NCBI GenBank assembly: GCA_024403515.1
Contig: JAKSRS010000006.1
Coordinates: forward strand, 17,984 to 81,983
Length of the DNA: 64,000 nucleotides
Source: Lachnospiraceae bacterium
GTDB taxonomy: Bacteria > Bacillota > Clostridia > Lachnospirales > Lachnospiraceae
Reading direction: 5' to 3'
Made by a program: the position numbers and the translations under genes. Positions 58,750 to 64,000 of the stretch are shown here, in pieces. The notes below the pieces were generated by a model. It had not been told where the DNA came from. It saw only the letters and a list, made by a program, of their open reading frames with translations, and made no database searches. How positions within the stretch are numbered: position 1 is the first letter of the stretch; the number at the start of each line of letters is the position of its first letter.

Positions 58750-60141
58750 ATGAGAAAAAGAACACTTTGTCTGGTTGCCGGGATCATTACTTTGAGTTTA
58801 CTGGGCGCCTGCGGAAGCAAACAAGCGGGTGAAACTTCAGGAAACTTATCAGTAGAGGTTTCAGAAGATAGTAAAGAAGAAGTTAAGAAAAGTAAAAAAG
58901 AACTTGATAAGGACGTTTTGGATGCTCGGGCAGTTTTGGATGAAATGTGTAAGTTGAGTTCACAGGCCTGGAAGGATTTAGAGAAGCGTTCTTTTGACAC
59001 ATCTAAAGAAAAGTTCGAGAGTCTGATAAGTAAAAAAGACGAGTTTTTAGCCGCACATCAGGGGCTCTCTGATAAAGTTATGAAGATGTCTGAAAGCGCT
59101 GATCCGATGCTTATCTACGTCAAGGATAGGGAAATCCCTGATGTAATAACCTGTAGTGAAACAATGGACTGGCTTGATAAGGATACAACTTACGAGTGGA
59201 AGTATATTGACACAGAAGCGATTGATAATGAGTCAATAGATGAACTTTTACTTGCAATTGATACGCTTTGTATGGATGCCTATGCGGGATTGACTGAAGA
59301 AGTCTGGTCGCAGGCGGGGCAGTACGAAGCAAGGGACTACGCAAAGGCACTGTATCAGGAAAGTAAAGACGTTCGTCTTCGTACTATTTCAGAACTTTTC
59401 GCTTTGGATAGTGTCCAGACTTCGTATGAAATGGGCTATGCTGATGAAGACTTTTTAAAGGCTGAAAGCGAGAGGCTGATTCCTGTTTTGCAGGGTAAGT
59501 TAAAGGCTCATGCCGGAAACAGCGAACTTCTTTTAAATAGATGGAAGAAGCCTTTGGCGCTGTTTTACTATATGATTGAGGATTTCGATACATATCTTTA
59601 CATTGAATATGATGGCCAGGATGTCGATGAGGTTGAGCCTGTCGAAGTAATCGACAACGAAGAGGCTACATATCTTGAAAACAAGTACATAGGTCTTAGA
59701 TGGAACGAGGAAGAAGAGGAATACGAAGAATTCACGCTAAGACGCTTCTTTGGCTATGCTGAGTATCCGAGTAAGGATGTTGTTTACTGTGACGTTAATG
59801 GTAAGTTTTCAAGTCATACATATCATCCTTCGGTGTTTAGTTCCGTTTCAGAGAAGTTTTCTTTTGACGAGGATGGACGAATTAAAACTCGCCAAAGACA
59901 CATGGAATACACTACCGATAAACTGCCCGATGAGGACGCGGATAGTGAATATTCCTGGACCAGCAATATGCCCAAGGATTTAAAGGACAAAGAAGACTGG
60001 CTTTCTATTCTTCTTGATGCCTTCTATGAAAAAGACCGGGAGGAACCTTTATATTACATCACTGAAGTTATGCACGGTGTAACAGGAGATTTCGAGTCGA
60101 CAGACAAATACGATCTTTACGGTGTTGTTATATTTGACTGA
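58750..60141 (+). CDS. Lipoprotein, unknown function
   Basis: 463 residues. The signal peptide ends in a lipobox LLGAC (lipidated Cys at about 21), followed by a Ser/Glu/Lys-rich linker and a large acidic, mostly helical domain without recognised motifs. It should be anchored to the outer face of the membrane. An AAAAGGAGAAGAAGG ribosome site precedes the ATG. No functional tie to the redox genes upstream is visible. The Glu/Asp content is high, as for the anchored protein at 1946. Confidence 0.8.
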   Translation: MRKRTLCLVAGIITLSLLGACGSKQAGETSGNLSVEVSEDSKEEVKKSKKELDKDVLDARAVLDEMCKLSSQAWKDLEKRSFDTSKEKFESLISKKDEFLAAHQGLSDKVMKMSESADPMLIYVKDREIPDVITCSETMDWLDKDTTYEWKYIDTEAIDNESIDELLLAIDTLCMDAYAGLTEEVWSQAGQYEARDYAKALYQESKDVRLRTISELFALDSVQTSYEMGYADEDFLKAESERLIPVLQGKLKAHAGNSELLLNRWKKPLALFYYMIEDFDTYLYIEYDGQDVDEVEPVEVIDNEEATYLENKYIGLRWNEEEEEYEEFTLRRFFGYAEYPSKDVVYCDVNGKFSSHTYHPSVFSSVSEKFSFDEDGRIKTRQRHMEYTTDKLPDEDADSEYSWTSNMPKDLKDKEDWLSILLDAFYEKDREEPLYYITEVMHGVTGDFESTDKYDLYGVVIFD

Positions 60142-60147
60142 TGAAGA

Positions 60148-60200
60148 AAAGGCCCTTTGAATATGAAGCTTAACACTTCGAATCCAAAGGGCTTTTCTTT
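60148..60200 (+). terminator. Bidirectional terminator
   Basis: GCCCTTTG (60152-60159) pairs with CAAAGGGC (60185-60192), inner GAAG/CTTC, then TTTTCTTT; the A-rich left flank makes it usable for argG on the minus strand too. Confidence 0.85.
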
Positions 60201-60210
60201 ACAATTTTAT

Positions 60211-61434
60211 TTATTTCTTATTCTCATTCTTCAATTCGTTCATTCTCATAGCACGAACCTTTAAAGGAAGTCCCCAAAGAGTGATGAAACCTTCTGCATC
60301 GTGGTGATCGTACATATCACCTGTAGTGAATGATGCAAGTGATTCGCTGTAGAGTGAGTAAGGAGATGTAGTACCGTTTTTAATGATGTTACCCTTGTAA
60401 AGACGAAGCTTAACTTCACCGGTTACTACTTCCTGAGTCTTGTCTACGAAAGCTGTGATTGCTTCACGGATAGGTGTGAACCACTTTCCTTCATATACAA
60501 TTCCTGCCATCTTATTTCCAAGATCTTTCTTAAGAGCGATAGTATCACGGTCAAGAACAAGTTCTTCAAGCTGCTGATGAGCTTCCATAAGAATTGTTCC
60601 ACCGGGTGTTTCATAAACGCCACGGCTCTTCATACCAACTACACGGTTTTCAACGATATCAACGATACCGATACCATGCTTACCACCAATTACATTTAAC
60701 TTCTTGATGATATCAGATACTTTCATGCTTTCTCCGTTTAATGAAACGGGAACGCCCTTTTCAAACTTAATTGTAAGTTCTTCACCTTCATCAGGTGCTT
60801 TTTCAGGTGTTACACCAAGAACTAACATGTGATCATAATTGGGAGCCATTGCAGGATTCTCAAGCTCGAGACCTTCGTGACTGATGTGCCAAAGGTTACG
60901 GTCACGGCTATAAGACTGGTCTGTTCCGAAAGGAAGGTCAATGCCATGAGCCTTGCAGTAGTCAATTTCAGCCTGGCGTGAATCCATATTCCAACGGTCG
61001 TCTCTCCAGGGAGCGATAACCTTAATATCAGGAGCTAAAGCCTTGATACCAAGTTCAAATCTGATCTGGTCATTACCCTTACCTGTAGCACCGTGGCAGA
61101 TAGCTACGGCATTCTCAAGACGAGCAACTTCAACAAGCTTTTTAGCGATTCCGGGACGAGCCATTGCTGTTCCCATTAAGTATTTGTGTTCATATACAGC
61201 GCCTGCCTGTACGCAAGGCATAATGTAGTTGTCTGCAAAGTCATCAACGATGTCTTCAATGTAGAGCTTAGAAGCACCTGAAAGCTTGGCGCGTTCTTCA
61301 AGTCCGTCTAATTCCTCGCCCTGTCCGCAGTCGATACAGCAGCAAACTACTTCGTAACCATAAGTTTCTTTTAACCAGGGAATGATAGCTGTAGTATCAA
61401 GTCCGCCTGAGTAAGCTAATACAACTTTTTCCAT
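60211..61434 (-). CDS. argG: Argininosuccinate synthase
   Basis: 407 residues. It joins citrulline and aspartate with ATP on the way to arginine. Visible marks: VVLAYSGGLDTTAIIPWLKE (ATP pyrophosphatase loop), CHGATGKGNDQIRFELG, IDLPFGTDQSYSRDRNLWHISHEG, and IVDIVENRVVGMKSRGVYETPGG. The ATG at 61434 is preferred to 61446 because GGAG lies 6 bases before it. No argH is adjacent in the window. A minus-strand promoter is visible upstream. Confidence 0.97.
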   Translation of the reverse strand: MEKVVLAYSGGLDTTAIIPWLKETYGYEVVCCCIDCGQGEELDGLEERAKLSGASKLYIEDIVDDFADNYIMPCVQAGAVYEHKYLMGTAMARPGIAKKLVEVARLENAVAICHGATGKGNDQIRFELGIKALAPDIKVIAPWRDDRWNMDSRQAEIDYCKAHGIDLPFGTDQSYSRDRNLWHISHEGLELENPAMAPNYDHMLVLGVTPEKAPDEGEELTIKFEKGVPVSLNGESMKVSDIIKKLNVIGGKHGIGIVDIVENRVVGMKSRGVYETPGGTILMEAHQQLEELVLDRDTIALKKDLGNKMAGIVYEGKWFTPIREAITAFVDKTQEVVTGEVKLRLYKGNIIKNGTTSPYSLYSESLASFTTGDMYDHHDAEGFITLWGLPLKVRAMRMNELKNENKK

Positions 61435-61450
61435 ATCAGTCTCCATTTCG

Positions 61451-61524
61451 CTTGGATTAATCCAAGCCCTAAAATATGTTTTTTAACTATTAGAGAGCAT
61501 AACGCAAAAGAAAATTTTTTTCAA
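61451..61524 (-). promoter_or_regulatory. argG promoter and leader palindrome
   Basis: On the minus strand TTGAAA (61524-61519), 17 bases, TATGCT (61501-61496). A perfect 16-base palindrome CTTGGATTAATCCAAG (61466-61451) lies in the leader just before the ribosome site. ARG-box-like AT-rich sequence with ATTCA repeats lies at about 61529-61545, but the match is partial. Confidence 0.55.
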
Positions 61525-61684
61525 GGGCATAATTCATATTTATTCAATTTCTATGTATATTATGATATTTTTGCCGATAATTATGAATATTTAACATAAA
61601 AAACGTGCATAAACGGAAAAAATGGAGTAGTATATAATCTGTTGGTACTATTAATAGGAAAAAAACACTATGGAGATATAAAAG

Positions 61685-63166
61685 ATGCCTGTTTTTGAAT
61701 TTAACGACAAGAAAGAAACAACACAAGTAGCACCTACTTATGAAACTTTTTCTTCTAATAAAGATTATGCGGATAAGGATAATCCCATAATTATTCTTTC
61801 CAACAAGTCAGGAAAACTTGAACATCATTCAAATGGATGTTTTTTAACGCCTGCCAAGGGACTTTCTTTTGTCCTTGATGGAAGTGAAAACAGCAGTGAA
61901 GATATACTAAAGATTGACGCGAGATTTTTAAGTCTTGTTAAATGGCTTGGTGAAAATCACATAATGGTAAGACTTTCAGGCTGCGTGAAGGGGGCTGAGT
62001 ATCATATCTATAAACTTCTCGAAACTGGTGTCGCAGTAAGAGGCGCCAAGCTTGCCGGCGAAAACGGCTTTTTGCAGTTTATGATGACTAGACTTTTTCA
62101 GAGCGAGGCTCCCAGCCTTGAAGAGAAGGATTTTGATGAACTTGAAGATTCTGACAGCATGAAGCTTACAAGTATCCAGAGTATCACTGATTATTTAACC
62201 TGTGCAGGAAATACACTTCCTGAAAACATAAGGCTCTGGGCCAAGAGAAATCTTGCTATTGCAAAGTCTTCAGAAGTAACTCCTGAGGAACGCCGTCACG
62301 CGCAGAGAGCTTTATCAATTATGCTTAGTATTCACTGGAAGAATGACTATTTTGAGTCAATCGACCCGGTTGAAGCCCGCCGCATTCTTGATGAAGAATT
62401 ATACGGAATGGAAAAGGTTAAGCAGCGTATCATTGAAACAATCATTCAGATTAACAGAACGCACACCCTTCCTGCCTACGGGATTTTACTTATTGGTCCT
62501 GCAGGTACAGGTAAATCACAGATTGCCTATGCGGTTGCTAAGATTTTTAAGATGCCCTGGACTACTCTTGAAATGAGTTCAATAAACGATCCTGAACAGC
62601 TTACTGGTAGTTCACGTGTTTATTCAAATGCTAAGCCGGGTATCATTATGGAAGCTTTTGAACGCGCAGATTCATCTAATCTTGTTTTCATCATAAACGA
62701 GCTTGATAAGGCCTGTGCCGGTAAGGGTAATGGAAATCCTGCAGACGTTCTTTTGACTTTACTTGATAATCTTGGATTTACAGATAACTACATTGAGTGC
62801 AACATTCCTACAAGCGGTGTTTATCCTATCGCGACAGCTAATGATAAGTCACAGATCAGTGCACCATTAATGTCACGTTTTGCTGTTATCGAACTTCCTG
62901 ATTACACTGATGAAGAGAAGAAGGAAATCTTTTCAAGATTTTCACTTCCTAAGGTTTTGAAGAGAATCGGGATGAAGCCTGAAGAGTGTACTGTTACTAA
63001 AGACGGACTTGACGCTGTTATTGAAATTTACAAAAATACCAGCGGAATTCGCGATTTGGAGCAGGCTGCAGAGCATATCGCTGCCAACGCTCTTTATAGA
63101 ATTGAAGCCAAGAACGCTGCAAGTGTTACTTTTGACGCTTCAATGATACGTGAACTCCTGGGGTGA
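61685..63166 (+). CDS. Lon-like AAA+ ATPase without protease domain
   Basis: 493 residues. The AAA+ module (~235-470) begins with LDEELYGMEKVKQRIIETI, as in Lon, and has Walker A GPAGTGKS (271-278), the ITEL-like Walker B LVFIINELDKA, sensor 1 PIATAND and an arginine-finger region PLMSRFAVIEL. The Lon peptidase domain with its Ser-Lys pair is missing. Residues ~1-230 are of unknown type. It would be a remodelling ATPase, not a protease by itself. TATAAT at 61633-61638 is a likely -10. Its stop codon lies inside the first REP-like repeat. Confidence 0.85.
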   Translation: MPVFEFNDKKETTQVAPTYETFSSNKDYADKDNPIIILSNKSGKLEHHSNGCFLTPAKGLSFVLDGSENSSEDILKIDARFLSLVKWLGENHIMVRLSGCVKGAEYHIYKLLETGVAVRGAKLAGENGFLQFMMTRLFQSEAPSLEEKDFDELEDSDSMKLTSIQSITDYLTCAGNTLPENIRLWAKRNLAIAKSSEVTPEERRHAQRALSIMLSIHWKNDYFESIDPVEARRILDEELYGMEKVKQRIIETIIQINRTHTLPAYGILLIGPAGTGKSQIAYAVAKIFKMPWTTLEMSSINDPEQLTGSSRVYSNAKPGIIMEAFERADSSNLVFIINELDKACAGKGNGNPADVLLTLLDNLGFTDNYIECNIPTSGVYPIATANDKSQISAPLMSRFAVIELPDYTDEEKKEIFSRFSLPKVLKRIGMKPEECTVTKDGLDAVIEIYKNTSGIRDLEQAAEHIAANALYRIEAKNAASVTFDASMIRELLG

Positions 63167-63241
63167 GCCTAGGGGACGGGGTTAGCGGTTCATTTTTGCA
63201 AGCCGAGTGAACCTGGGGGACGGAGTTAACGGTTCATTTTC
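63164..63241 (+). repeat. Two REP-like repeat units
   Basis: Two 33-base units (63164-63196 and 63208-63240) match at 29 of 33 positions. Each has TGARCC...GGTTCA arms able to form a hairpin with GGGGACGG in the loop and ends in TTTT. They start at the stop codon of the ATPase. The look is that of REP sequences mobilised by Y1 transposases, but no such gene is in the window. Confidence 0.7.
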
Positions 63242-63268
63242 TTTTGCCCAGATAAATAAAAAAATTAA

Positions 63269-63300
63269 GGCCAGGGAGATAATCCCTGGTCTGTTTGTTT
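63269..63300 (+). terminator. Intrinsic terminator
   Basis: GGCCAGGGA (63269-63277) pairs with TCCCTGGTC (63283-63291), then TGTTTGTTT. The A-rich left flank could also serve the minus-strand gene. Confidence 0.8.
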
Positions 63301-63331
63301 CTACATTCTGTTGAATTCTGTACGTAAACTT

Positions 63332-63994
63332 CTATACGTAAACTTCCATGTATCCTTTAATCTTGGTTACATCGTAATCCTGAATCTGACCAAGATTTGA
63401 ATCGTATCCGATACCATCGAAGTATACGAGGTAGTGGCTGTAGCGACCCATTTTTTCCATTATTATGCAACACTTAGGAAGGGTTACATCCGGCTTTCCG
63501 TTTGTGTAGATGATTTCCTCGGAGTGGTCAATTCCAAAATAGTTAAGTGCGTTCACAATTCGGTTCATTGTTGCCTGCCACTCGCCGCAGTGCATTATGT
63601 TGATTGCCTCATCCAATGTAATGCCTGCAAGCATGGCAACGCAAGACTGGCCGCATAAACCGTCGTGGGGCTGTAAAACAACATCCATGGAATCGATTTT
63701 ACGAATAGGGTTTGAGGTGCTGTAAGGGCTTGTTTCGGCGCTTGACTGTGTGATTCTAAATGTAATGGTATAAACTGTACCTTCACTAAAATGATTTGCA
63801 GTCTCGGGCTGAACGGGAATGCTGTAATAACCGTTGCCTTCGGGAAGAAGATTGCAGATAAAAACTGTTTCGCCAATACGAACCTTGGCAGGAACATCAC
63901 CTTCCTTGGGACATATTTCCCATACATTAAAGGGGATTTTAACTAATCCACCGTCACTTGTTCTTTCGATTACTGATTCAAAAGTATATTTCAT
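63332..63994 (-). CDS. DUF1905 - C39-like cysteine peptidase fold fusion
   Basis: 220 residues. Residues ~1-85 resemble DUF1905 (FESVIERTSDGGLVKIPFNV and a Gly-rich strand pattern). Residues ~100-220 look like a papain-fold C39-type peptidase: Q108-x5-C114 in VVLQPHDGLCGQSC, H187 in RYSHYLVYFDG and D198 in GIGYDSNLGQ give a plausible oxyanion residue and Cys-His-Asp triad. There is no signal peptide. It could be a peptidase, an acyltransferase of the BtrH type, or an inactive relative. The start is 6 bases from the window edge, so an upstream start cannot be excluded. Confidence 0.7.
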   Translation of the reverse strand: MKYTFESVIERTSDGGLVKIPFNVWEICPKEGDVPAKVRIGETVFICNLLPEGNGYYSIPVQPETANHFSEGTVYTITFRITQSSAETSPYSTSNPIRKIDSMDVVLQPHDGLCGQSCVAMLAGITLDEAINIMHCGEWQATMNRIVNALNYFGIDHSEEIIYTNGKPDVTLPKCCIIMEKMGRYSHYLVYFDGIGYDSNLGQIQDYDVTKIKGYMEVYV

Positions 63995-64000
63995 GATTAA

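Noticed and set aside
61529..61600. ArgR boxes upstream of argG
   Set aside because: AT-rich ATTCA/TGAAT segments are present, but neither forms a full symmetrical box; kept only as a note in the promoter entry.
1..64000. tRNA, rRNA, prophage or intact insertion sequence
   Set aside because: No cloverleaf-type gene, rRNA segment, integrase, transposase or phage structural gene was recognised on either strand.

Overview
The window looks like a chromosomal segment of a low-GC Firmicute in the Lachnospiraceae (Butyrivibrio/Pseudobutyrivibrio-like). The evidence is the moderate-low GC content, GGAG-type ribosome sites in front of most genes, xylan-directed enzymes (GH43, GH120, CE4), several large hybrid histidine kinases of the type common in this family, a T-box in front of pheS, and AroE-AroK and Gx transporter-ApbE fusions. 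This assignment is inference from gene content. No rRNA, tRNA, CRISPR array, prophage or intact insertion sequence was seen.

Layout. 1-570: start of pheS (minus) with a Phe-specific T-box leader. 0.7-3 kb: a small membrane protein, an RsmJ-like methyltransferase and an unknown anchored protein. 3-5.3 kb (minus): GH43 glycosidase plus a CE4 lipoprotein. 5.5-12.2 kb: aromatic amino acid operon pheA-aroB-aroC-aroEK-aroA-tyrA with a possible attenuator. 12.3-15.3 kb: a sulfur operon (metY-cysK) behind a strong promoter and an unusual leader of about 400 nt that holds a cysteine-rich leader-peptide candidate. 15.4-21.4 kb: a hybrid kinase, then a glycolipid-type operon (PlsC, GT8, GT8-PlsC fusion). 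21.5-26.3 kb: a degenerate HPt-like protein divergent from a PAS/winged-helix regulator that is co-directional with a GH120 beta-xylosidase and an HD hydrolase. 26.4-31.6 kb: purine permease, CE4 deacetylase, DEAD-box helicase and threonine aldolase. 31.7-36.6 kb: nickel island (ECF S component, LarC, His-rich CsoR/RcnR-family sensor with a C-tract/G-tract operator, and the NikMN-NikQ-NikO importer). 37.7-43.9 kb: two tandem hybrid kinases, a NusG-II domain protein and a convergent Gx transporter-ApbE fusion. 44-49 kb: ECF sigma/anti-sigma pair, SseB-like protein, membrane-anchored carboxylesterase and M42 aminopeptidase. 49.2-54.6 kb: AraC regulator, a GEAHG-motif membrane protein, a chemotaxis receptor and a diguanylate cyclase. 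54.8-60.1 kb: MFS exporter and ArsR-type regulator with palindromic operators, then a small redox cluster (Cys-motif protein, ferredoxin, cupin) and a lipoprotein. 60.2-64 kb: argG (minus), a Lon-like AAA+ ATPase without protease domain, REP-like repeats, and a DUF1905/C39-like fusion (minus).

How the genes work together. Housekeeping amino acid synthesis (Phe/Tyr, Cys/homocysteine, Arg) alternates with accessory carbohydrate, signalling and metal functions. The best leads for undescribed biology are the metY-cysK leader with a Cys-rich peptide and degenerate repeats, the GT8/acyltransferase operon, the nickel island with its matching sensor and operator, and the Gx-ApbE/NusG-II pair. All functions are assigned by reading motifs; no database search was run.
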